Source: Lithodes maja
Taxonomy: Eukaryota > Arthropoda > Malacostraca > Decapoda > Lithodidae
Reading direction: 5' to 3'
Assembly: GCA_037953745.1 (NCBI GenBank)
Contig: JBAKBP010010386.1
Span: 1 to 64,000 of the forward strand
Length of the DNA stretch: 64,000 bases
Shown here: positions 44,728-55,248 of the stretch, piece after piece
How positions within the stretch are numbered: position 1 is the first letter of the stretch
How the letters are laid out: every line of letters starts with the position of its first letter
Position numbers and translations under genes: made by a program
The notes under the pieces: generated by a model
What the model saw: the letters and a program-made list of their open reading frames with translations, nothing else
Told to the model about the DNA's origin: nothing
The model's database searches: none

Positions 44728-45396
44728 TGTTACGACTGAGGTTTAAATATATCAGGGCTCTTATTCATTGGACTAGTAATGGCATAAATGCTACAATGGA
44801 AAGTGCTAGATCCAACCTCTGATGTATATTCCCAGTGAACAAAGAACACAAATACTCTACAGAGTTCTATATGTAATAATAGGTTATAAAACTCTCAATA
44901 AATGTGCGTCTACTCAAGGCTTAATGTTATGTGAAAACAGCCTATTACTACCTATAACCGAAGGTGCTTGGTTCTGGTATGCAAAGTAAGGTGGTAAGAG
45001 AAGTTACAGCTTACGTTACTTTAATCAATAAATGTCAGGCACTCCTGCATGAAAGAAAGTGCACTAAAGTCCTTCAACACCAACAAGGAATCTTCTTTAA
45101 ATGTTAGATGCTATAAAGGTGCTCGTGTCGGAAATGGAACCCAAAAAAGGCAGGCAGCGGAACAATGCTCGTGCAGGCTATGCACACAAAAAGGCAGAAT
45201 ATATAATGCCGTCGGAGCCAAGAATATCCTAAACACTACAACAATAATAATGATCGCCACAACAATGCAGTATTCCTATCAACAAAAAGAGCCTAAGTCG
45301 TTTGTGTCTCAATACATCAAACTAGGCTGCGAAATGCTTGTGTACTCATAAATGGGTATGCATAATAAGAGTACTTGGTTTAATATACTTAATGTC

Positions 45397-45399
45397 TAC

Positions 45400-45433
<34 letters not shown>

Positions 45434-46758
45434 TTTATTCAGTCAGCAATTTACAGAGTTGGTACCACATAGTTTGTTACAAATATGACATGTACCAGCC
45501 TTGCATAATTCCAACTAAGGATAGCCCAATAAGGCCGTTAGGCGTATTTCCATTGGGGTCCTTGTGGGATTAGGTTAGCTGGGGAAAAGGGGAGGATAAA
45601 GAAATAGATACTTTAGAGAAAGTATTTCTAGGGGGTTATTTTAAGATACCTTACATCCTATAGTAAATATCAGTAATCCGTAATCAGTAATCATTTCAGT
45701 TTGGTTTGTCTATCGTATTTAGTAGTAGACATAAGCTTGGTGCTCCCTTCTCGCAGCTGTCCGGTTCAGGTGTTCCTTCAGGCTACGTCTGAAGGAATAC
45801 AGTGTTCTCTTTTCACGGACTGACTGGGGTAGGTCGTTCCAGTCTTTGATGGCAGTGAAGAAGAATGTTTGCTTACCCTGTCCTTGGATTCTCGGGACCT
45901 TAAAATTAAACATCATGTTTCTTGTATTATGTCCACTCCTCTCATTTGCTTTAACAAAATCATTCTGTAGATACTCTGGAGCTCTGTCATAGAAAACTTT
46001 GAAGGCATTAGTTAGTCTGATTTGTTTGGCCCTGTCAGAGACATTGAGCATACCTAGTGACTGAAGTTGTTCCTGGCCAACATGTGATCTGGGTCCTAGT
46101 TTCAGCATGAACCTAACCATTTTATTTTGAGTGACCTGAAGTTTGTGCTGTGCTGATTTAGATGATGCAGAGTACCAGGATGACACAGAATAGTCAAAAT
46201 GACATTGAACAAGCGCTTGGCAGAGGGTCTTTTTGGTCGCCGCGGGCAAGCATCCCACCTGTCTATACAGGTATTTTATACGTGCTCTACACTTACTCAG
46301 GATAGATTCCAAAATTGTTTCACCTGACAAACTCGCGTCCAGTTTCAGTCCGAGATATTTAACTTGTGACACTGTTGTTATAGGAATATCATTACAGTTG
46401 ACCGAGAAGCCCACAATGTCTTTCAGTTTGCGTTTTGTTCCACATAAGATGGCTTCCGTCTTGCCCAGGTGAAGAGATAGTCTATTGTCCACTAGCCATT
46501 CACTACATGATGCTAGTTCTTTGGAAAGTGAAGCGGCAATACTTATTGGGTCTTTTCCTGAAACCAGAAGCACGCTGTCGTCTGCATACAGTAATAATTT
46601 ACATGAGACGCTCAGTTCCATGTCGTTCACATAACAGAGAAAGAGTAAGGGACCAAGGATGCTTCCCTGCGGGACCCCACAGTTAATTGTCATCGGATCA
46701 GATATATTATCATCAATTTTGACTCTTTGGGTTCTACCACTAAGATAAGATTTACTAT
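45397..46758 (-). mobile_element. 5'-truncated LINE inside the B2 3' LTR
   Basis: The insertion 45403-46752 is flanked by TACTAT (45397-45402 and 46753-46758) and is absent from the other LTR. On the minus strand the open frame runs from the truncation point 46752 to 45719. It covers RT motifs NCGVPQGSILGPLLFLCYVND and LLYADDSVLL, then the thumb and a C-terminus with DWNDLPQSVREKRTLYSFRR. No stop interrupts it. The 3' end is an ATT trinucleotide run (45403-45432). It looks like a CR1/L2/Jockey-type element; the clade is not settled. Being intact over ~340 codons, it is a fairly recent insertion. Confidence 0.9.
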
Positions 46759-47883
46759 GATTGATAAAGTCTAGCTAGAGTCAATGATACGAGATACTGG
46801 TGCGCATGGCATGCCGCATAGCCTAGTGCAAATCTCAAGTCTGTGCGTCAAATATTACGTTATAGTGAAGGGTAGCTCTCTTGAGAAACCTTAATACCGA
46901 AGTATCAAGCGTTCTCCTGGCGTACCTCAAAGAAAAACAACCGAGCTTAGAACAGTGCAGAATGGTATAGGCAAAAAACCCTCATTCGTGCATGCTCTAC
47001 TCTCAATGGCACACAGACTAGAATTTAATCAATCAACTCCAGTTCTCAGGTATGTCGTGCAGCTTTTAACTAAAGCCAGCACTCCTAGTGCCTTATAATA
47101 TTAGACTCCTAGTCTAGCATTATCTAATCCAGCATAACACTAATAATTATAGGAAGCGGTACTAAACAATATGAATGCCAACCAATGCTTCGTGATCAAC
47201 TTATCTTAACACTAACATACATGGGTTATATCAGACCTTAACGCACAATACAACTGGCCAGCATGAAGCTGATTATGCAGAGTTAACCAGAGGGGATATG
47301 GTATTAATAAAAGATATGGAAAAAGAGAGAGGTAGGCAGAGGAAAAGATTCTCAGGTGCAGAGCGGGGAACAGGTATCAAGGGAAAAGAGAGATGCATTC
47401 TAGAAACCAGATCTGAGGGAGAGAGTGGCGAGGGACCTGTATATATACTAGCACTAGGTCGAGCCGCGTGGGAAAAAAGCGGTAACAAGTCCTCTAACCA
47501 CTACCAAAGCAGCTAGCAAAACATTACGTCACCAAGCATGGTAAAGAACTCCCTCAACCAATCCCCACGAGGCCAGCCAGCTATGACGTCGTCATCGAGT
47601 ATAGCAAAACACTACGCGCCCCCTCTCACTCTGTTCTACTCTCTCTCTCTCTCTGATCCTATCATTACTAGTTAAGGATAAAACATATACTTTACAATTA
47701 AATATATAAAGCCTTGACATGGGTGAAAACAAAGAGCCTTTCTGGACTGCCCATGACACGAGCTTTCATATGAAATAAAGCACACAACAATACACAAACT
47801 GTAGCCACATCCACTGTCCTGGCGATCCTAGCGAGTCACTGTTGGACAAGCCATGCGGTTCTAACGGAGTGGTTAACGTCACA

Positions 47884-47900
47884 CCCCCCCAAGATTTTTC
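47884..47900 (-). promoter_or_regulatory. B2 polypurine tract
   Basis: The minus strand reads GCGAAAAATCTTGGGGGGG immediately before the 3' LTR; the corresponding tract is at 21759-21775 in B1 and 57105-57120 in A. It primes plus-strand DNA synthesis in LTR elements. Confidence 0.7.
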
Positions 47901-48456
47901 GCAGAGGCCCAAGGCTCACAAAAATCTGATGGTTAGAACCCATGCTATATCTCTTCTTCCCATCACCCAGCGGCAGTAAAATATCTGGCACAGTTCCTCA
48001 ACAAAACATTTTACAAAATTATAACCCTCCCCAACACAATAGGTTAAATTGTATGTAGTTATGCTCTTCAAGAGCGAGCTTCTCTAGCCCAGCATTCTGA
48101 GAGGAGTGCAACTCAGAATTACTGCTATAACATTCTGAAAAATTCAACTATCAAAGAAAGAGTTTTTATTTGATTTTTTTTATGTTTTTAATTTGTTTAT
48201 TCCGGCTGCACTATATGGGCAAGCCTAGTTTTTTCTTCTATACCAAACGCTCAACTCCTGCTTTACGACCCAATACGCTGGGCTACAACCGCGAGCCAAC
48301 AAGCACCAAGCGCAAAATACTATTCAAACTAAAGCAGGAGGCTACCCGTGTGTCAATCTACCCAGGATCATCTACCCTCGAAAGACAATCTGCAATCACG
48401 TTGTCACAACCGGCAATATGGCGTATGTCCAGGTTATATTCCTGTAACATTAGCGA

Positions 48457-51400
48457 TCACCTGGTCAGCCTCATATTCCGATTGTGAAACTGGTCCAAGA
48501 ACTTGAGAGGGTGATGATCTGGGAAAACTACAACAACCGGACCATAGGCTGGAACATAGACCTCGAAATGCCCCAGCGCAAGCACAACCGCCAGCAGCTC
48601 CTCCTCGACAACAGAGCAGCTCCCCTGGGCCGAATTGTACTTCTCCGAGCAGAAACTAACAGGATGCTCCAGCCCATCATCGTCCTTTTCCACAAGGACG
48701 GCACCAGCCCCCACACCACTAGCCTCCGTTGCTAGTTGGAAAGGTAGGCTAAAGTCAGGGTCCCTGAGGATCGGGTGAGTGCACAACAGGTGTTTTACTT
48801 CTCTAAACACCTTCTCACACTCAAGCGCCCATTTGAACTTCTTATCCTTCCAGTTATCCTCCACCTGAGCTTGACTGTCCCGTTCTCCTTCTCCACCTTG
48901 ACTGCTAAACGTCATCACAGGCACAGTGAGAGGCTCAGGGGGGTGCCTCCCATACTCCTTCACGAGATTAACATGACATAACTGATTGCGCTTCCGTCTG
49001 TCTGGAGTGGCTACCAAGTAATCCAGGTCTGATAGCTCCTCCACCACCCTATAAGGACCAGCGTACTTCGCAGATAAGGGGTGACCTACAAGGGGCAGTA
49101 GAATCAACACCTCCTGACCCACGTGCAACTCCCTGAGTTCAACCTTGAGGTCGTACCTGTCCTTCCTGAGGGCCTGAGAGCTAGTCAAATTACGGCCAGC
49201 CAACTCCAGACTGCGCAACATCCGTTCTCGACTGTCGAGGACACACTTGAGCATAGAACAAGGTTTTTCTGCGCCCTCCCATACTTCTTCAACCATATGG
49301 AGAGGCCCTCTGACACGGTGTCCAAAGACGAACTCATCAGGGCTGAATCCCAAACCATCCCCAGGTACCTCCCGTACAGCAAACAAAACACATGGCAGGC
49401 CAAGATCCCAATCCTTCCCACTCTCAAAGCAACAACAACAAAGCACAGATTTTAAGGCTGAGTGCCATCGCTCTAACACACCCTGGCTCTCCGGATGATA
49501 CGCAGATGACACAATCCCAACAATCCCATGCTGTGGCATTGCTTGAACAAAGAGGCTAGAAGTGAAGTTGGGTCCCTGGACTGACTGAATCCCCTGCGGG
49601 TAACCATACCGGGAAAAATACACTAGCAAGTTTCGGACCACCGTCTTCGCCGACCCATTTCTCATAGGGTACGCGTCAGGGTACCTTGTTGCTGCATCTC
49701 CCGACTGTGCATCACTGTCCTCCTTCAACTCTTTCGTCTTTTTAAGCCCATCCTCTGCCTTTTCAGGAACAGTTACGGGGTCTTCTCCAGACTCGAAATG
49801 TGGTCCTAATAATGAGTCCCCGAGAAGGTCCGTTGATACTAAACTCTCAACCGCATCAACTTTCAACCCCTTCTCGGTACCCTTCCTCCGCTGATCTAAA
49901 GATTGTTGACCAGAATGTGACTCCCTGGATGCAAGATCTCCGGTGACAACACACGCCATAGGTTGCACCGGACACTTCTCAACCCACTCCTGCTCCTCCC
50001 TACTCACGTCGGCCGGCTTCTCGGCAACGACCAAGGGTGGAGCCTCAGAAGTAGCTCCCGCAAAGTTGTTGCCGAGAAGGAGGTCGACGCCCCCAACAGG
50101 TAACTTCTCCACAATTCCTACATCCAGGTCCCGAGTCACACCATCAACTTCCATCTTCATTCTTACAAGCGGGTATGACCTTGTCGCATTAACTCCCTGA
50201 ACCACAACCACACGCGCCGTATTGACAGGTTTACCAGTGAAATTTCTCAACAGTGTTTGTGATGCCCGAGTGTCACGCAAAATTCTCACCTCATGTCTTC
50301 TACCCCCCCACTCCACACAACCGAGTCCCCAGTGGTCACTAAAGGCATCACGGACAGGGAATAAGCCTTCCGGATCCTTCTGCACTGGCAGTGTATTTAC
50401 CTCGGAAGAAATGCCTCTAACAAACTCCGATGTCCTCACACTCCAATGCCGTGAGCAAAAGACACGGCTGCCGGAGGAGGTCGACTAGGGCACTCATTTG
50501 CCTTTTGACCCTCCTGGTGGCACCTAAAACATATAAATTTCGGTTTCGGCTTATACTGTGATGTAAAAAGGCCCCTGACTTTTCACATACGGTGTGGTGT
50601 TAGGTTTGGATTCAGTTTTAGTTTCATTGCTCTTTTGTTTAAATGTGTCATTGCCACGGGGAGGGGGAGGATAACGGTCCCTAGCACTTGCATCGTACTT
50701 CTGTGAGGACCCGCAACCCCGAATCAACGACAGCCGTAGATCAGCCATTTCTGCTGCTTCTACTAGAGTTCTTGGGTTTTTCTCCTTTAAGTTCAAAGTT
50801 AGATCACCGCCCGTGCTCTTAAAGAACTGCTCCAACATCATTAACTGCTTAATTTCATCAAATGTTGTGACCTTCTCAGATCGGAGCCAGTTCCCCATAG
50901 CATCGGACAAGTCCCGGGCGTGTTCCAAAAAGGTGCTCTCTCTTCCCTTAGTTACACCCCGGAACTTCAAACGGTACATTTCTGGTTTCAGTTCGTAAGC
51001 CCTCAGGACAGCCTCCTTGAGATCCTCATACACAATACATAACTCCAAAGGTAACGCATCGTAGGCTCTATTCCCATATTCAAAATATGTTGCAGGGGGA
51101 CAATGCCTAGTGAGTTCACTGCTCAATAGGTGGCGTTCTGAGAGTGAGGGTCTGAGTCTGGAGGGTGAGACGGTGAAGCACTTGAGCGAAGCAACCAGCC
51201 GCTTCAGAGATGGAGCTGCTTCGAGCCATGATGGATGCTTCGCATGTCTCGCTCCCCAGACTGGAACAAGACCTCACGGGCTTCACCGTGTTGAGCGGTG
51301 GAATGTACAGGCTCTCAGCCTATGCCCGAGAGGGAGTAGTTGGAATATAGAAAAAAAAAAAAAAAAAAAGACCCTTGCCTATTAATCTAGAGGATACAAG

Positions 51401-52230
51401 TGCTGCCCATTTATTCTCTGGCCACTGGTGTTCCTGGCACTTCTTCTCAAAGCGTGCGAAAAATTCTGTTACACCACTCTCATCAAACACCGGAACCAGT
51501 TTCAATAAGTGCGAGAGAGACTGCTCATGAACACGGTTACCAGCCCAAGTCGCTGTTCCGTTGTCTCTACTCGCAACTTCTCTACTTCCATGTCGGCACA
51601 GTACCTAGCCGACTCTAAGTCAGCTTGGATTTTTGCTAGCTCTATGTGCTGCTGACTGATAGTTTTTCTCTCATCTATCTTGGCTAATTCTAGTTGCTGC
51701 TGAAGCTGAAGCTCAGATACCCTAATAGCCTTTCTCTCTTCGATCCTAGCTAATTCGAGCTGAAGCAATAATTCTGGAGATAACCCTTGAGGAGGTGAAG
51801 GTGCTACAATGTTTGAAATTACCGGTGGTCCCCCCAGGGGCAACCCACCCTGCCAGTCACCACCCAACTGCGGAAGCGTACCCGGGGTCGGCAAACTACT
51901 GGGATGGCTGGGAGTCGAGTGTAGGGGAAGCATGGCCGAAGGGCTCTGAGCACTCAACCCATCTCGCTCACCAGTCACCCTGCCCAGTACACACGTTATC
52001 AAGTTATCCCTGGTCATGCTGCTAGTAACCACATGACCGATAGCTGTGGCCAGGCATTGAAGACCGTACCGATCCATACCCTCCAACCGCTCGGCAGTAA
52101 CAGGCCATTGCAAAAATATCCTAGCATCCTCCTCACAGTTCACCTGATTAACCATATCATCATACTGCTGTTCCTCAGTTTCGACATTACGTACAGTGTC
52201 TCCATTCTCCTCTGATCCGGTATAAGACAT
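48457..52230 (-). pseudogene. B2 Gag-protease plus integrase/RNase H remnants
   Basis: Starts at MSYTGSEEN (52230), giving Gag with a Q/K/E-rich coiled-coil segment (LELARIEERKAI, QQLELAKIDERKTI). Breaks private to B2: a one-base loss near 51545; the retroposon at 51068-51369; an extra A near 50570; a 4-bp loss near 50437; the CCHC His changed to Gln; protease DTG changed to DTR; and TGG to TGA at the end (48457). From 50439 a 660-residue frame runs through protease, integrase remnant, GPY module and RNase H remnant. The two large deletions and the Asp-to-Val (integrase) and Asp-to-Glu (RNase H) changes are shared with B1. Confidence 0.9.
51068..51369 (+). mobile_element. poly-A retroposon (SINE-like), copy 2, inside B2 gag
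   Basis: Same family as 16115-16491; ends in a ~19-base A run. Compared with B1 at the same place (near 24945), two or three target bases are missing and no target duplication is seen, so the insertion came with a tiny deletion. It lies antisense to gag. Confidence 0.85.
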
Positions 52231-52446
52231 GATGCTCACAATAATTTCCCACCTCAATATTCAGAAAAGAAGCACCCCAAACTCTTATACCTCAATATAC
52301 ACACAAAAATTCTCGGAAATACTCAAGGGCTATACTATGTTGCAAAAAAATTATTCTTGCTGATCCCCGCAAAATATTCCCCAAAACAACAAATGTTCCC
52401 TGCTTAATAAATGTAGGTTCACCAAATCCTAGGTAAGGTCGCCATT

Positions 52447-54816
52447 TGTTACGACTGAGGTTTAAATATATCAGGGCTCTTATTCATTGGACTAGTAATG
52501 GCATAAATGCTACAACGGAAAGTGCTAGATCCAACCTCTGATGTATATTCCCAGTGAACAAAGAACACAAATACTCTACAGAGTTCTATATGTAATAATA
52601 GGTTATTAAACTCTCAATAAATGTGCGTCTACTCTAGGCTTAATGTTATGTGAAAACAGCCTATTACTACCTATAACCGAAGATGCTTGGTTATGGTATG
52701 CAAAGTAAGGTGGTAAGAGAAGTTACAGCTTACGTTACTTTAATCAATAAATGTCAGGCACTCCTGCATGAAAGAAAGTGCACTAAAGTCCTTCAACACC
52801 AACAAGGAATCTTCTTTAAATGGTAGATGCTATAAAGATGCTCGTATCGGAAATGGAACCCAAAAAAGGCAGGCAGCGGAACAATGCTCGTGCAGGCTAT
52901 GCACACAAAAAGGCAGAATATATAATGCCGTCGGAGCCAAGAATATCCTAAACACTACAACAATAATAATGATCGCCACAACAATGCAGTATTCCTATCA
53001 ACAAAAAGAGCCGGGCGGGTGCCCAACCCCGAAAGGAGTTGAAATAGGGGAGCTATCCCCCTGCCAAAGGCGGCTTTCTAGGGCCTTTCCTAGCTGATGC
53101 TAAGAGGATTGGGTTCTAGTCATGTGGTGATGGGCTGGTCTATCCGAGTGAGAACTGAGCGATCTCTGCCATACCCATAGCTTACTCTGACTGTTCCTTT
53201 TACTTATATATCTTCTAGATCTCAAGTGGCGGCGTCTTTTCCGTGGCTTGACCTCCCTACTGCCAACCTAGAAGTTGGCAGATTGGGAGCCAAAGCGTCA
53301 CATTTTCCCCTTACCCCTCAACTTTCCCTTCATAATTGCTGAGGGGCACAGGGCCTTGGGTGGGGCTTTGGTTTCCCGGGCGTTTCCGCACCCTCCTCAG
53401 CTCCCTGCCTTGGAGTGGCTTCGGTCACCCGGGCTTTGTTAGTGGTAAGCAGGGAGGATTTTGTGGGGGCGCTCGTTTATGGCCTTGGCCTTGCTCGAGA
53501 CCTTGGGGCTGTTCGGCCAGACAGCCTGGGGAACAACAACAACAACAACAACAACAAAAAGAGCCTAAGTCGTTTGTGTCTCAATACATCAAACTAGGCT
53601 GCAAAATGCTTGTGTAATCATAAATGGGTATGCATAATAAGAGTACTTGGTTTAATATACTTAATGTCTACTATGATTGATAAAGTCTAGCTAGAGTCAA
53701 TGATACGAGATACTGGTGCGCATGGCATGCCGCATAGCCTAGTGCAAATCTCAAGTCTGTGCGTCAAATATTACGTTTTAGTGAAGGGTAGCTCTCTTGA
53801 GAAACCTTAATACTGAAGTATCAAGCGTTCTCCTGGCGTACCTCAAAGAAAAACAACCGAGCTTAGAACAGTGCAGAATGGTATAGGCAAAAAACCCTCA
53901 TTCGTGCATGCTCTACTCTCAGTGGCACAGCGACTAGAATTTACTCAATCAACTCCAGTTCTCAGGTATGTCGTGCAGCTTTTAACTAAAGCCAGCACTC
54001 ATAGGAAACAATACCTTATAATATCAGACTCCTAGTCTAGCATTATCTAATCCAGCAGAACACTAATAATTATAGGACGCGGTACTAAACAATATGAATG
54101 CCAACCAATGCTTCGTGATCAACTTATCTTAACATTAACATACATGGGTTATATCAGACCTTAACGCACAATACAACTGGCCAGCATGAAGCTGATTATG
54201 CAGAGTTAACCAGAGGGGATATGGTATTAATAAAAGGTGGTGAAAGATATGGAAAAAGAGAGAGGTAGGCAGAGGAAAAGATTCTCAGGTGCAGAGCGGG
54301 GAACAGGTATCAAGGGATAAGAGAGATGCGTTCTAGAACCCAGATCTGAGGGAGAGAGTGGCGAGGGACCTGTATATATACTAGCACTAGGTCGAGCCGC
54401 GTGGGAAAAAAGCGGTAACAAGTCCTCTAACCACTACCAAAGCAGCTAGCAAAACATTGCGTCACCAAGCATGGTAAAGAACTCCCTCAACCAATCCCCA
54501 CGAGGCCAGCCAGCTATGACATCGTCATCGAGTATAGCAAAACACTACGCGCCCCCTCTCACTCTGTTCTACTCTCTCTCTCTCTCTGATCCTATCATTA
54601 CTAGTTAAGGATAAAACATATACTTTACAATTAAATATATAAAGCCTTGACATGGGTGAAAACAAAGAGCCTTTCTGGACTGCCCATGACACAAGCTTTC
54701 ATATGAAATAAAGCACACAACAATACACAAACTGTAGCCACATCCACTGTCCTGGCGATCCTAGCGAGTCACTGTACGACAAGCCATGCGGTTCTAACGG
54801 AGTGGTTAACGTCACA
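52447..54816 (-). repeat. 5' LTR of element B2
   Basis: Starts (minus strand) TGTGACG and ends CGTAACA. It holds a TATATATAC box (54372-54380) and TCAG initiator (A at 54347). It is lengthened by the AAC-tailed insertion at 53013-53551. The primer-binding site TGGCGACC follows at about 52437-52444. Confidence 0.9.
52999..53565 (+). mobile_element. AAC-tailed retroposon inside the B2 5' LTR
   Basis: The 539-bp insertion (53013-53551) begins GGGCGGGTGCCCAACCCCG and ends in (AAC)n, between two copies of CAACAAAAAGAGCC (52999-53012 and 53552-53565). It is absent from the other three B LTRs. A GGTTCTAGTC block near 53112 resembles a B-box, so it may be a tRNA-related SINE, or the 3' piece of a LINE. 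No protein is encoded. Confidence 0.8.
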
Positions 54817-55248
54817 GTGTGTCCTCCATATATGCCACCAGCTCAGCAAAGGCTATTCCGTGGAGAAGACGCTCCTCTTTGTCATCCTTCGTGGATGTGG
54901 CTTGCCTGGCTCTGTTATACAGTGCCCTCAGGCAGTTGCGGTGGTACTTGGCCTCAATGGCAATCATGTCTCCAGCAGCTAGTTTAGCTAGTAGGGCAGT
55001 GTCCTCAAGTTCAAGGGCACATCTCTGAACTTCTTTGTCCAAGTTGTAGGTTGCTGCTTCATGTAATCCTGCAGAACCTGCGAACTCATTGCAAAAGATA
55101 CATGTAGGTGCAGTTGACTGCGATTGCTTATGAGCAGATCGAGTATGGACATTAGAAGGACTGGTTAGGTGTTCCATTTCTGCTTCTCTTTGGCTTTGCC
55201 GGTCAAACATGTTTTTGCTGAACTTCACCCGACAACCCTTGTGCCACT
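54817..55248 (-). pseudogene. nuclease gene, 5' coding piece between A and B2
   Basis: The gene-derived frame begins right after the LTR of A (55248, at ..WHKGCRVKFSKNMFD) and runs to AYMEDT at the B2 junction. It contains a probable zinc site: CIFC (C-x2-C), then YHRNCLRALYNRAR (H-x2-C) about 60 residues later. The ATG at 55264 that would open this frame lies in the LTR of A, so the true start is upstream, beyond element A and outside the window. Downstream the frame continues at 44727. Confidence 0.75.

Larger units (their letters stand above)
44724..54820 (-). mobile_element. LTR element B2: second copy of the non-autonomous Gmr1-like family
   Basis: The element spans 44728-54816, flanked by GTGT (44724-44727 and 54817-54820). 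3' LTR 44728-47883, coding region 52230-48457, 5' LTR 52447-54816, all on the minus strand. Its internal region shares both large deletions with B1. It sits inside a coding exon of the nuclease gene, same orientation. It was later hit by a LINE (45403-46752), a poly-A retroposon (51068-51369) and an AAC-tailed retroposon (53013-53551). Confidence 0.93.

Noticed and set aside
44991..45351. Plus-strand 60-109-residue frames starting MKESALKSFNTN in several LTRs
   Set aside because: They are antisense to LTR transcription, differ in length between copies through small indels, and have no domain.
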